DNA from: Phlebotomus papatasi
Taxonomy: Eukaryota; Arthropoda; Insecta; Diptera; Psychodidae
Assembly (NCBI RefSeq): GCF_024763615.1
Contig: NW_026604588.1
Location: 62,001 to 126,000, forward strand
Length of the DNA stretch: 64,000 nucleotides
Direction of reading: 5' to 3'
Of the stretch, positions 36,787 to 49,905 are shown piece after piece. Under the pieces are notes generated by a model, which did not search any database, was not told the origin of the DNA, and worked only from the letters and a program-made list of their open reading frames with translations. The stretch's first letter is position 1. Every line of letters starts with the position of its first letter. Both the position numbers and the translations under genes were made by a program.

Positions 36787-39700
36787 AAGTTGGCATCAAA
36801 AAAAAAATTTTTAGGCATATTTTGTATGCAAATCTTTAAAGGCGAATATCTCCTAAACTAGAAGAGATAGACCCCCCAAAGTTGGCATCAAAAAAAAAAA
36901 TTTTTTAGGCATATTTTGTATGCAATTCTTTGAAGGCGAATATCTCCTAAACTAGAAGAGATAGACCCCCCAAAGTTGGCATCAAAAAAAAATTTTTTTA
37001 GGCATATTTTGTATGCAAATCTTTAAACGCGAATATCTCCTAAACTAGAAGAGATAGACCCCCCAAAGTTGGCATCAAAAAAAATTTTTTTAGGCATATT
37101 TTGTATGCAAATCTTTAAAGGCGAATATCTCCTAAACTAGAAGAGATAGACCCCCCAAAGTTGGCATCAAAAAAAATTTTTTTAGGCATATTTTGTATGT
37201 AAATCTTTAAACGCGAATATCTCCTAAACTAGAAGAGATAGACCCCCCAAAGTTGGCATCAAAAAAAATTTTTTTAGGCATATTTTGTATGCAAATCTTT
37301 AAAGGCGAATATCTCCTAAACTAGAAGAGATAGACCCCCCAAAGTTGGCATCAAAAAAAAAATTTTCTAGGCATATTTTGTATGCAAATCTTTAAAGGCG
37401 AATATCTCCTAAACTAGAAGAGATAGACCCCCCAAAGTTGGCATCAAAAAAAAAATTTTCTAGGCATATTTTGTATGCAAATCTTTAAAGGCGAATATCT
37501 CCTAAACTAGAAGAGATAGACCCCCCAAAGTTGGCATCAAAAAAAAATTTTTTTAGGCATATTTTGTATGCAAATCTTTAAACGCGAATATCTCCTAAAC
37601 TAGAAGAGATAGACCCCCCAAAGTTGGCATCAAAAAAAAATTTTTTTAGGCATATTTTGTATGTAAATCTTTAAACGCGAATATCTCCTAAGCTAGAAGA
37701 GATAGACCCCCCAAAGTTGGCATCAAAAAAAATTTTTTTAGGCATATTTTGTATGCAAATCTTTAAAGGCGAATATCTCCTAAACTAGAAGAGATAGACC
37801 CCCCAAAGTTGGCATAAAAAAAAAAATTTTCTAGGCATATTTTGTATGCAAATCTTTAAAGGCGAATATCTCCTAAACTAGAAGAGATAGACCCCCCAAA
37901 GTTGGCATCAAAAAAAAAATTTTCTAGGCATATTTTGTATGCAAATCTTTAAAGGCGAATATCTCCTAAACTAGAAGAGATAGACCCCCCAAAGTTGGCA
38001 TCAAAAAAAAATTTTTTAGGCATATTTTGTATGCAATTCTTTGAAGGCGAATATCTCCTAAACTAGAAGAGATAGACCCCCCAAAGTTGGCATCAAAAAA
38101 AAATTTTTTTAGGCATATTTTGTATGCAAATCTTTAAACGCGAATATCTCCTAAACTAGAAGAGATAGACCCCCCAAAGTTGGCATCAAAAAAATTTTTT
38201 TTAGGCATATTTTGTATGCAAATCTTTAAAGGCGAATATCTCCTAAACTAGAAGAGATAGACCCCCCAAAGTTGGCATAAAAAAAAAAATTTTTAGGCAT
38301 ATTTTGTATGCAAATCTTTAAAGGCGAATATCTCCTAAACTAGAAGAGATAGACCCCCCAAAGTTGGCATCAAAAAAAATTTTTTTTTAGGCATATTTTT
38401 TATGCAAATCTTTAAAGGCGAATATCTCCTAAACTAGAAGAGATAGACCCCCCAAAGTTGGCATCAAAAAAAAATTTTTTTTAGGCATATTTTTTATGCA
38501 AATCTTTAAAGGCGAATATCTCCTAAACTAGAAGAGATAGACCCCCCAAAGTTGGCATCAAAAAAAAAATTTTTTAGGCATATTTTGTATGCAAATCTTT
38601 AAACGCGAATATCTCCTAAACTAGAAGAGATAGACCCCCCAAAGTTGGCATCAAAAAAAAATTTTTTTAGGCATATTTTGTATGCAAATCTTTAAAGGCG
38701 AATATCTACTAAACTAGAAGAGATAGACCCCCCAAAGTTGGCATCAAAAAAATTTTTTTTAGGCATATTTTGTATGCAAATCTTTAAAGGCGAATATCTC
38801 CTAAACTAGAAGAGATGGACCCCCCAAAGTTGGCATAAAAAAAAAAAATTTTTTAGGCATATTTTGTATGCAAATCTTTAAAGGCGAATATCTCCTAAAC
38901 TAGAAGAGATAGACCCCCCAAAGTTGGCATAAAAAAAAATTTTTCTAGGCATATTTTGTATGCAAATCTTTAAAGGCGAATATCTCCTAAACTAGAAGAG
39001 ATAGACCCCCCAAAGTTGGCATAAAAAAAGAATTTTTTTAGGCATATTTTGTATGCAAATCTTTAAAGGCGAATATCTCCTAAACTAGAAGAGATAGACC
39101 CCCCAAAGTTGGCATCAAAAAAATTTTTTTAGGCATATTTTGTATGCAAATCTTTAAAGGCGAATATCTCCTAAACTAGAAGAGATAGACCCCCCAAAGT
39201 TGGCATCAAAAAAAATTTTTTTGGCATATTTTGTATGCAAATCTTTAAAGGCGAATATCTCCTAAACTAGAAGAGATAGACCCCCCAAAGTTGGCATCAA
39301 AAAAAATTTTTTTAGGCATATTTTGTATGCAAATCTTTAAAGGCGAATATCTCCTAAACTAGAAGAGATGGACCCCCCAAAGTTGGCATCAAAAAATAAT
39401 TTTTTTAGGCATATTTTGTATGCAAATCTTTAAAGGCGAATATCTCCTAAACTAGAAGAGATAGACCCCCCAAAGTTGGCATCAAAAAAAATTTTTCTAG
39501 GCATATTTTGTATGCAAATCTTTAAACGCGAATATCTCCTAAACTAGAAGAGATAGACCCCCCAAAGTTGGCATCAAAAAATAATTTTTTTAGGCATATT
39601 TTGTATGCAAATCTTTAAAGGCGAATATCTCCTAAACTAGAAGAGATAGACCCCCCAAAGTTGGCATCAAAAAAAAATTTTTTAGGCATATTTTGTATGC

Positions 39701-40990
39701 AAATCTTTAAAGGCGAATATCTCCTAAACTAGAAGAGATAGACCCCCCAAAGTTGGCATCAAAAAAAAAATTTTTTTAGGCATATTTTGTATGCAAATCT
39801 TTAAAGGCGAATATCTCCTAAACTAGAAGAGATAGACCCCCCAAAGTTGGCATCAAAAAATAATTTTTTTAGGCATATTTTGTATGCAAATCTTTAAAGG
39901 CGAATATCTCCTAAACTAGAAGAGATAGACCCCCCAGAGTTGGCATCAAAAAAAATTTTTTTAGGCATATTTTGTATGCAAATCTTTAAAGGCGAATATC
40001 TCCTAAACTAGAAGAGATAGACCCCCCAGAGTTGGCATCAAAAAAATTTTTTTTAGGCATATTTTGTATGCAAATCTTTAAAGGCGAATATCTCCTAAAC
40101 TAGAAGAGATAGACCCCCCAAAGTTGGCATCAAAAAAAAAATTTTTTTAGGCATATTTTGTATGCAAATCTTTAAAGGCGAATATCTCCTAAACTAGAAG
40201 AGATAGACCCCCCAAAGTTGGCATCAAAAAAAAAATTTTTTAGGCATATTTTGTATGCAAATCTTTAAACGCGAATATCTCCTAAACTAGAAGAGATAGA
40301 CCCCCCAAAGTTGGCATCAAAAAATAATTTTTTTAGGCATATTTTGTATGCAAATCTTTAAAGGCGAATATCTCCTAAACTAGAAGAGATAGACCCCCCA
40401 AAGTTGGCATCAAAAAAAATTTTTTTTAGGCATATTTTGTATGCAAATCTTTAAAGGCGAATATCTCCTAAACTAGAAGAGATAGACCCCCCAAAGTTGG
40501 CATCAAAAAAAAATTTTTTAGGCATATTTTGTATGCAAATCTTTAAAGGCGAATATCTCCTAAACTAGAAGAGATAGACCCCCCAAAGTTGGCATCAAAA
40601 AATAATTTTTTTAGGCATATTTTGTATGCAAATCTTTAAAGGCGAATATCTCCTAAACTAGAAGAGATAGACCCCCCAAAGTTGGCATCAAAAAAAAAAT
40701 TTTTTTAGGCATATTTTGTACGCAAATCTTTAAAGGCGAATATCTCCTAAACTAGAAGAGATAGACCCCCCAAAGTTGGCATCAAAAAAAAATTTTTTTA
40801 GGCATATTTTGTATGCAAATCTTTAAACGCGAATATCTCCTAAACTAGAAGAGATAGACCCCCCAAAGTTGGCATCAAAAAATAATTTTTTTAGGCATAT
40901 TTTGTATGCAAATCTTTAAAGGCGAATATCTCCTAAACTAGAAGAGATAGACCCCCCAAAGTTGGCATCAAAAAAAATTTTTTTTAGGCA

Positions 40991-41270
40991 TATTTTTTAT
41001 GCAAATCTTTAAAGGCGAATATCTCCTAAACTAGAAGAGATAGACCCCCCAAAGTTGGCATCAAAAAAAAAAAATTTTTTAGGCATATTTTTTATGCAAA
41101 TCTTTAAAGGCGAATATCTCCTAAACTAGAAGAGATAGACCCCCCAAAGTTGGCATCAAAAATAATTTTTTTTAGGCATATTTTGTATGCAAATCTTTAA
41201 AGGCGAATATCTCCTAAACTAGAAGAGATAGACCCCCCAAAGTTGGCATCAAAAAAAATTTTTTTATGCA
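40991..41270 (+). repeat. Satellite block shared with 59492-59770 (18.5-kb offset)
   Basis: ATATTTTTTATGC (40991 and 59492) and TTTATGCATATT in place of TTTAGGCATATT (41266 and 59767) share an offset of exactly 18501. The AAATAATTT monomers precede both. This is the longest-range block copy that I could anchor on two markers in the right half. Confidence 0.82.
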
Positions 41271-42252
41271 TATTTTGTATGCAAATCTTTAAAGGCGAAT
41301 ATCTCCTAAACTAGAAGAGATAGACCCCCCAAAGTTGGCATCAAAAAAAATTTTTTTTAGGCATATTTTGTATGCAAATCTTTAAAGGCGAATATCTCCT
41401 AAACTAGAAGAGATAGACCCCCCAAAGTTGGCATCAAAAAAAATTTTTTTAGGCATATTTTGTATGCAAATCTTTAAAGGCGAATATCTCCTAAACTAGA
41501 AGAGATAGACCCCCCAAAGTTGGCATCAAAAAAAATTTTTTTAGGCATATTTTGTATGCAAATCTTTAAACGCGAATATCTCCTAAACTAGAAGAGATAG
41601 ACCCCCCAAAGTTGGCATCAAAAAAAAATTTTTTTAGGCATATTTTGTATGCAAATCTTTAAAGGCGAATATCTCCTAAACTAGAAGAGATAGACCCCCC
41701 AAAGTTGGCATCAAAAAAAATTTTTTTTAGGCATATTTTGTATGCAAATCTTTAAAGGCGAATATCTCCTAAACTAGAAGAGATAGACCCCCCAAAGTTG
41801 GCATCAAAAAAAAATTTTTTTAGGCATATTTTGTATGCAAATCTTTTTAAAGGCGAATATCTCCTAAACTAGAAGAGATAGACCCCCCAAAGTTGGCATC
41901 AAAAAAAAATTTTTTTAGGCATATTTTGTATGCAAATCTTTAAAGGCGAATATCTCCTAAACTAGAAGAGATAGACCCCCCAAAGTTGGCATCAAAAAAA
42001 ATTTTTTTTAGGCATATTTTGTATGCAAATCTTTAAAGGCGAATATCTCCTAAACTAGAAGAGATAGACCCCCCAAAGTTGGCATCAAAAAAAATTTTTT
42101 TTAGGCATATTTTGTATGCAAATCTTTAAAGGCGAATATCTCCTAAACTAGAAGAGATAGACCCCCCAAAGTTGGCATCAAAAAAAATTTTTTTTAGGCA
42201 TATTTTGTATGCAAATCTTTAAAGGCGAATATCTCCTAAACTAGAAGAGATA

Positions 42253-42880
42253 GACTCCCCAAAGTTGGCATCAAAAAAATTTTTTTTTAGGCATATTTTG
42301 TATGCAAATCTTTAAAGGCGAATATCTCCTAAACTAGAAGAGATAGACCCCCCAAAGTTGGCATCAAAAAAAATTTTTTTTAGGCATATTTTGTATGCAA
42401 ATCTTTAAAGGCGAATATCTCCTAAACTAGAAGAGATAGACCCCCCAAAGTTGGCATCAAAAAAAATTTTTTTTAGGCATATTTTGTATGCAAATCTTTA
42501 AAGGCGAATATCTCCTAAACTAGAAGAGATAGACCCCGCAAAGTTGGCATCAAAAAAATTTTTTTTTAGGCATATTTTGTATGCAAATCTTTAAAGGCGA
42601 ATATCTCCTAAACTAGAAGAGATAGACCCCCCAAAGTTGGCATCAAAAAAAATTTTTTTTAGGCATATTTTGTATGCAAATCTTTAAAGGCGAATATCTC
42701 CTAAACTAGAAGAGATAGACCCCCCAAAGTTGGCATCAAAAAAAATTTTTTTAGGCATATTTTGTATGCAAATCTTTAAAGGCGAATATCTCCTAAACTA
42801 GAAGAGATAGACCCCCCAAAGTTGGCATCAAAAAAAAATTTTTTATGCATATTTTGTATGCAAATTTTTAAGGGCGAATA
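42253..42880 (+). repeat. Satellite block shared with 51463-52090 (9210-bp offset)
   Basis: GACTCCCC in place of GACCCCCC (42253 and 51463) and the doubly altered monomer TTATGCATATT with CAAATTTTTAAGGGCG (42871 and 52081) share an offset of exactly 9210. The second marker also occurs at 45751 without GACTCCCC, giving a third partial copy 2880 bases from the first. Confidence 0.87.
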
Positions 42881-45800
42881 TCTCCTAAACTAGAAGAGAT
42901 AGACCCCCCAAAGTTGGCATAAAAAAAAATTTTTTTAGGCATATTTTGTATGCAAATCTTTAAAGGCGAATATCTCCTAAACTAGAAGAGATAGACCCCC
43001 CAAAGTTGGCATCAAAAAAAAATTTTTTTAGGCATATTTTGTATGCAAATCTTTAAAGGCGAATATCTCCTAAACTAGAAGAGATAGACCCCCAAAGTTG
43101 GCATCAAAAAAAAATTTTTTAGGCATATTTTGTATGCAAATCTTTAAAGGCGAATATCTCCTAAACTAGAAGAGATAGACCCCCCAAAGTTGGCATCAAA
43201 AAAAATTTTTTTTAGGCATATTTTGTATGCAAATCTTTAAAGGCGAATATCTCCTAAACTAGAAGAGATAGACCCCCCAAAGTTGGCATCAAAAAAAAAT
43301 TTTTTTATGCATATTTTGTATGCAAATCTTTAAAGGCGAATATCTCCTAAACTAGAAGAGATAGACCCCCCAAAGTTGGCATCAAAAAAAAATTTTTTTA
43401 GGCATATTTTGTATGCAAATCTTTAAAGGCGAATATCTCCTAAACTAGAAGAGATAGACCCCCCAAAGTTGGCATCAAAAAAAATTTTTTTAGGCATATT
43501 TTGTATGCAAATCTTTAAAGGCTAATATCTCCTAAACTAGAAGAGATAGACCCCCCAAAGTTGGCATCAAAAAAAAATTTTTTTAAGCATATTTTGTATG
43601 CAAATCTTTAAACGCGAATATCTCCTAAACTAGAAGAGATAGACCCCCCAAAGTTGGCATCAAAAAAAAATTTTTTTAGGCATATTTTGTATGCAAATCT
43701 TTAAAGGCGAATATCTCCTAAACTAGAAGAGATAGACCCCCCAAAGTTGGCATCAAAAAAAAATTTTTTTAGGCATATTTTGTATGCAAATCTTTAAAGG
43801 CGAATATCTCCTAAACTAGAAGAGATAGACACCCCAAAGTTGGCATCAAAAAAAAATTTTTTTAGGCATATTTTGTATGCAAATCTTTTTAAAGGCGAAT
43901 ATCTCCTAAACTAGAAGAGATAGACCCCCCAAAGTTGGCATCAAAAAAAAATTTTTTTAGGCATATTTTGTATGCAAATCTTTAAAGGCGAATATCTCCT
44001 AAACTAGAAGAGATAGACCCCCCAAAGTTGGCATCAAAAAAAATTTTTTTTAGGCATATTTTGTATGCAAATCTTTAAAGGCGAATATCTCCTAAACTAG
44101 AAGAGATAGACCCCCCAAAGTTGTCATCAAAAAAAATTTTTTTTAGGCATATTTTGTATGCAAATCTTTAAAGGCGAATATCTCCTAAACTAGAAGAGAT
44201 AGACCCCCCAAAGTTGGCATCAAAAAAAATTTTTTTTAGGCATATTTTGTATGCAAATCTTTAAAGGCGAATATCTCCTAAACTAGAAGAGATAGACCCC
44301 CCAAAGTTGGCATCAAAAAAATTTTTTTTTAGGCATATTTTGTATGCAAATCTTTAAAGGCGAATATCTCCTAAACTAGAAGAGATAGACCCCCCAAAGT
44401 TGGCATCAAAAAAAATTTTTTTTAGGCATATTTTGTATGCAAATCTTTAAAGGCGAATATCTCCTAAACTAGAAGAGATAGACCCCCCAAAGTTGGCATC
44501 AAAAAAATTTTTTTTTAGGCATATTTTGTATGCAAATCTTTAAAGGCGAATATCTCCTAAACTAGAAGAGATAGACCCCCCAAAGTTGGCATCAAAAAAA
44601 ATTTTTTTTAGGCATATTTTGTATGCAAATCTTTAAAGGCGAATATCTCCTAAACTAGAAGAGATAGACCCCCCAAAGTTGGCATCAAAAAAAATTTTTT
44701 TTAGGCATATTTTGTATGCAAATCTTTAAAGGCGAATATCTCCTAAACTAGAAGAGATAGACCCCCCAAAGTTGGCATCAAAAAAAAATTTTTTTAGGCA
44801 TATTTTGTATGCAAATCTTTAAAGGCGAATATCTCCTAAACTAGAAGAGATAGACCCCCCAAAGTTGGCATCAAAAAAATTTTTTTTTAGGCATATTTTG
44901 TATGCAAATCTTTAAAGGCGAATATCTCCTAAACTAGAAGAGATAGACCCCCCAAAGTTGTCATCAAAAAAAATTTTTTTTAGGCATATTTTGTATGCAA
45001 ATCTTTAAAGGCGAATATCTCCTAAACTAGAAGAGATAGACCCCCCAAAGTTGGCATCAAAAAAAATTTTTTTTAGGCATATTTTGTATGCAAATCTTTA
45101 AAGGCGAATATCTCCTAAACTAGAAGAGATAGACCCCCCAAAGTTGGCATCAAAAAAATTTTTTTTTAGGCATATTTTGTATGCAAATCTTTAAAGGCGA
45201 ATATCTCCTAAACTAGAAGAGATAGACCCCCCAAAGTTGGCATCAAAAAAAAATTTTTTTAGGCATATTTTGTATGCAAATCTTTAAAGGCGAATATCTC
45301 CTAAACTAGAAGAGATAGACCCCCCAAAGTTGGCATCAAAAAAAATTTTTTTTAGGCATATTTTGTATGCAAATCTTTAAAGGCGAATATCTCCTAAACT
45401 AGAAGAGATAGACCCCCCAAAGTTGGCATCAAAAAAATTTTTTTTTAGGCATATTTTGTATGCAAATCTTTAAAGGCGAATATCTCCTAAACTAGAAGAG
45501 ATAGACCCCCCAAAGTTGGCATCAAAAAAAATTTTTTTTAGGCATATTTTGTATGCAAATCTTTAAAGGCGAATATCTCCTAAACTAGAAGAGATAGACC
45601 CCCCAAAGTTGGCATCAAAAAAAATTTTTTTTAGGCATATTTTGTATGCAAATCTTTAAAGGCGAATATCTCCTAAACTAGAAGAGATAGACCCCCCAAA
45701 GTTGGCATCAAAAAAAATTTTTTTATGCATATTTTGTATGCAAATTTTTAAGGGCGAATATCTCCTAAACTAGAAGAGATAGACCCCCCAAAGTTGGCAT

Positions 45801-47656
45801 AAAAAAAATTTTTTTAGGCATATTTTGTATGCAAATCTTTAAAGGCGAATATCTCCTAAACTAGAAGAGATAGACCCCCCAAAGTTGGCATCAAAAAAAT
45901 TTTTTTTTAGGCATATTTTGTATGCAAATCTTTAAAGGCGAATATCTCCTAAACTAGAAGAGATAGACCCCCCAAAGTTGGCATCAAAAAAAAATTTTTT
46001 TTAGGCATATTTTGTATGCAAATCTTTAAAGGCGAATATCTCCTAAACTAGAAGAGATAGACCCCCAAAGTTGGCATCAAAAAAAAAATTTTTTAGGCAT
46101 ATTTTGTATGCAAATCTTTAAAGGCGAATATCTCCTAAACTAGAAGAGATAGACCCCCCAAAGTTGGCATCAAAAAAAATTTTTTTAGGCATATTTTGTA
46201 TGCAAATCTTTAAAGGCGAATATCTCCTAAACTAGAAGAGATAGACCCCCCAAAGTTGGCATCAAAAAAAATTTTTTTTAGGCATATTTTGTATGCAAAT
46301 CTTTAAAGGCGAATATCTCCTAAACTAGAAGAGATAGACCCCCAAAGTTGGCATCAAAAAAAAAATTTTTTAGGCATATTTTGTATGCAAATCTTTAAAG
46401 GCGAATATCTCCTAAACTAGAAGAGATAGACCCCCCAAAGTTGGCATCAAAAAAAATTTTTTTAGGCATATTTTGTATGCAAATCTTTAAAGGCGAATAT
46501 CTCCTAAACTAGAAGAGATAGACCCCCCAAAGTTGGCATCAAAAAAAATTTTTTTTAGGCATATTTTGTATGCAAATCTTTAAAGGCGAATATCTCCTAA
46601 ACTAGAAGAGATAGACCCCCCAAAGTTGGCATCAAAAAAAAAATTTTTTAGGCATATTTTGTATGCAAATCTTTAAAGGCGAATATCTCCTAAACTAGAA
46701 GAGATAGACCCCCCAAAGTTGGCATCAAAAAAAATTTTTTTAGGCATATTTTGTATGCAAATCTTTAAAGGCGAATATCTCCTAAACTAGAAGAGTTAGA
46801 CCCTCCAAAGTTGGCATCAAAAAAAAATTTTTTTAGGCATATTTTGTATGCAAATCTTTAAAGGCGAATATCTCCTAAACTAGAAGAGATAGACCCCCCA
46901 AAGTTGGCATCAAAAAAATTTTTTTTAGGCATATTTTGTATGCAAATCTTTAAAGGCGTATATCTCCTAAACTAGAAGAGATAGACCCCCCAAAGTTGGC
47001 ATCAAAAAAAAATTTTTTTAGGCATATTTTGTATGCAAATCTTTAAACGCGAATATCTCCTAAACTAGAAGAGATAGACCCCCCAAAGTTGGCACCAAAA
47101 AAAATTTTTTTTAGGCATATTTTGTATGCAAATCTTTAAAGGCGAATATCTCCTAAACTAGAAGAGATAGACCCCCCAAAGTTGGCATCAAAAAAAAATT
47201 TTTTTAGGCATATTTTGTATGCAAATCTTTAAAGGCGAATATCTCCTAAACTAGAAGAGATAGACCCCCCAAAGTTGGCATAAAAAAAAATTTTTTTAGG
47301 CATATTTTGTATGCAAATCTTTAAAGGCGAATATCTCCTAAACTAGAAGAGTTAGACCCCCCAAAGTTGGCATCAAAAAAAAATTTTTTTAGGCATATTT
47401 TGTATGCAAATCTTTAAAGGCGAATATCTCCTAAACTAGAAGAGATAGACCCCCCAAAGTTGGCATCAAAAAAAAATTTTTTTAGGCATATTTTGTATGC
47501 AAATCTTTAAAGGCGAATATCTCCTAAACTAGAAGAGATAGACCCCCCAAAGTTGGCATCAAAAAAAATTTTTTTAGGCATATTTTGTATGCAAATCTTT
47601 AAAGGCGAATATCTCCTAAACTAGAAGAGATAGACCCCCCAAAGTTGGCATCAAAA

Positions 47657-47715
47657 AAAATATTTTTTTTTTAGGCATATTTTAGAAGAGATATGTTGGC
47701 ACCAAAAAAAATCTT
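47657..47715 (+). repeat. Scrambled satellite junction
   Basis: A long T-run is followed by AGGCATATTTTAGAAGAGAT, which skips the octamer and most of the dyad. ATGTTGGCACC and an A-run then lead straight into ATCTTTAAAGG. Three monomer pieces are joined within about 60 bases. Confidence 0.8.
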
Positions 47716-48127
47716 TAAAGGCGAATATCTCCTAAACTAGAAGAGATAGACCCCCCAAAGTTGGCATCAAAAAAAATTTTTTTAGGCATATTTTGTATGC
47801 AAATCTTTAAACGCGAATATCTCCTAAACTAGAAGAGATAGACCCCCCAAAGTTGGCATCAAAAAAAACATTTTTAGGCATATTTTGTATGCAAATCTTT
47901 AAAGGCGAATATCTCCTAAACTAGAAGAGACAGACCCCCCAAAGTTGGCATCAAAAAAAATTTTTTTTAGGCATATTTTGTATGCAAATCTTTAAAGGCG
48001 AATATCTCCTAAACTAGAAGAGATAGACCCCCCAAAGTTGGCATCAAAAAAATTTTTTTAGGCATATTTTGTATGCAAATCTTTAAAGGCGAATATCTCC
48101 TAAACTAGAAGAGATAGACCCCCCAAA

Positions 48128-48360
48128 GTGGGCATCAAAAAAAAATTTTTAGGCATATTTTGTATGCAAATCTTTAAAGGCTAATATCTCCTAAACTAGA
48201 AGAGATAGACCCCCCAAAGTTGGCATCAAAAAAAAATTTTTTTAGGCATATTTTGTATGCAAATCGTTAAAGGCGAATATCTCCTAAACTAGAAGAGATA
48301 GACCCCCCAAAGTTGGCATCAAAAAAAATTTTTTTAGGCATATTTTGTATGAAAATCTTT
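48128..48360 (+). repeat. Triplicated satellite block (others at 54347 and 56823)
   Basis: AAAGTGGGC (48128, 54347, 56823), CAAATCGTTAAAG (48265, 54484, 56960) and GTATGAAAATC (48351, 54570, 57046) occur in the same order and spacing three times. The offsets are exactly 6219 and 2476. A TTTTGCATGC monomer follows each copy. Confidence 0.92.
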
Positions 48361-49150
48361 AAAGGCGAATATCTCCTAAACTAGAAGAGATAGACCCCCC
48401 AAAGTTGGCATCAAAAAAAATTTTTTTAGGCATATTTTGCATGCAAATCTTTAAAGGCGAATATCTCCTAAACTAGAAGAGATAGACCCCCCAAAGTTGG
48501 CATCAAAAAAAAAAATTTTTTTAGGCATATTTTGTATGCAAATCTTTAAAGGCGAATATCTCCTAAACTAGAAGAGATAGACCCCCCAAAGTTGGCATCA
48601 AAAAAAAATTTTTTTAGGCATATTTTGTATGCAAATCTTTAAAGGCGAATATCTCCTAAACTAGAAGAGATAGACCCCCCAAAGTTGGCATCAAAAAAAA
48701 ATTTTTTTAGGCATATTTTGTATGCAAATCTTTAAAGGCGAATATCTCCTAAACTAGAAGAGATAGACCCCCCAAAGTTGGCATCAAAAAAAAAAATTTT
48801 TAGGCATATTTTGTATGCAAATCTTTAAAGGCGAATATCTCCTAAACTAGAAGAGATAGACCCCCCAAAGTTGTCATCAAAAAAAATTTTTTTAGGCATA
48901 TTTTGTATGCAAATCTTTAAAGGCGAATATCTCCTAAACTAGAAGAGATAGACCCCCCAAAGTTGGCATCAAAAAAAAATTTTTTTAGGCATATTTTGTA
49001 TGCAAATCGTTAAAGGCGAATATCTCCTAAACTAGAAGAGATAGACCCCCCAAAGTTGGCATCAAAAAAAAATTTTTTTAGGCATATTTTGTATGCAAAT
49101 CTTTAAAGGCGAATATCTCCTAAACTAGAAGAGATAGACCCCCCAAAGTT

Positions 49151-49205
49151 GGCATCATATTTTGTATGAAAAAAAATTTTTTTAGGCATATTTTTTTAGG
49201 CATAT
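49151..49205 (+). repeat. Scrambled satellite junction
   Basis: GTTGGCATC jumps into ATATTTTGTATGAAAAAAAA, and then TTTTTTTAGGCATA is repeated twice. Parts of two monomers are overlaid without the octamer or dyad. Confidence 0.78.
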
Positions 49206-49389
49206 TTTGCATGCAAATCTTTAAAGGCGAATATCTCCTAAACTAGAAGAGATAGACCCCCCAAAGTTGGCATCAAAAAAAATTTTTTTTAGGCATATTT
49301 TGTATGCAAATCTTTAAAGGCGAATATCTCCTAAACTAGAAGAGATAGACCCCCCAAAGTTGGCATCAAAAAAAAATTTTTTTAGGCAT

Positions 49390-49410
49390 ATTTTGTTTTT
49401 TAGGCATATT
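49390..49410 (+). repeat. Scrambled satellite junction
   Basis: AGGCATATTTTG is followed by a short T-run and a second AGGCATATTTTG, a partial tandem duplication of about 17 bases. The monomer that follows is the isolated ATGTAAAT/AAACGCG form at 49416. Confidence 0.78.
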
Positions 49411-49884
49411 TTGTATGTAAATCTTTAAACGCGAATATCTCCTAAACTAGAAGAGATAGACCCCCCAAAGTTGGCATCAAAAAAAATTTTTTTAGGCATA
49501 TTTTGTATGCAAATCTTTAAAGGCGAATATCTCCTAAACTAGAAGAGATAGACCCCCCAAAGTTGGCATCAAAAAAAAAATTTTCTAGGCATATTTTGTA
49601 TGCAAATCTTTAAAGGCGAATATCTCCTAAACTAGAAGAGATAGACCCCCCAAAGTTGGCATCAAAAAAAAATTTTTCTAGGCATATTTTGTATGCAAAT
49701 CTTTAAAGGCGAATATCTCCTAAACTAGAAGAGATAGACCCCCCAAAGTTGGCATCAAAAAAAAAATTTTTTAGGCATATTTTGTATGCAATTCTTTGAA
49801 GGCGAATATCTCCTAAACTAGAAGAGATAGACCCCCCAAAGTTGGCATCAAAAAAAATTTTTTTAGGCATATTTTGTATGCAAA

Positions 49885-49905
49885 TCTTTATTTTTTTAGG
49901 CATAT
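49885..49905 (+). repeat. Scrambled satellite junction
   Basis: CAAATCTTTA is followed by a T-run and AGGCATATTTTG in place of AAGGCG. The monomer restarts about 45 bases early, inside the open frame on the minus strand at 49703-49903. Confidence 0.78.

Larger units (their letters stand above)
13500..37700 (+). repeat. Satellite array, middle segment rich in ATGTAAAT / AAACGCG variants
   Basis: About 260 monomers. A large fraction carry ATGTAAAT in place of the ATGCAAAT octamer and AAACGCG in place of AAAGGCG. The two changes usually travel together but are separable (ATGTAAAT with AAAGGCG near 17900 and 19835; ATGCAAAT with AAACGCG in others). Further markers are ACATTTTTTTAGG (about 16960-31830), TTTTCTTAGG (about 16875-31925), CGCGATTATC, ATACAAAT, and A-runs followed by TTTTTTTTTAGACAT. 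Markers recur in blocks of about 1.0-1.1 kb. The segment grades into the G-form after the last ATGTAAAT cluster near 37665. No gene is visible anywhere in it. Confidence 0.96.

Noticed and set aside
49703..49903. A 66-codon open frame on the minus strand
   Set aside because: It is two satellite monomers and part of a scrambled one read in a frame opened by a local variant; the translation is internally repetitive and matches no family I know.
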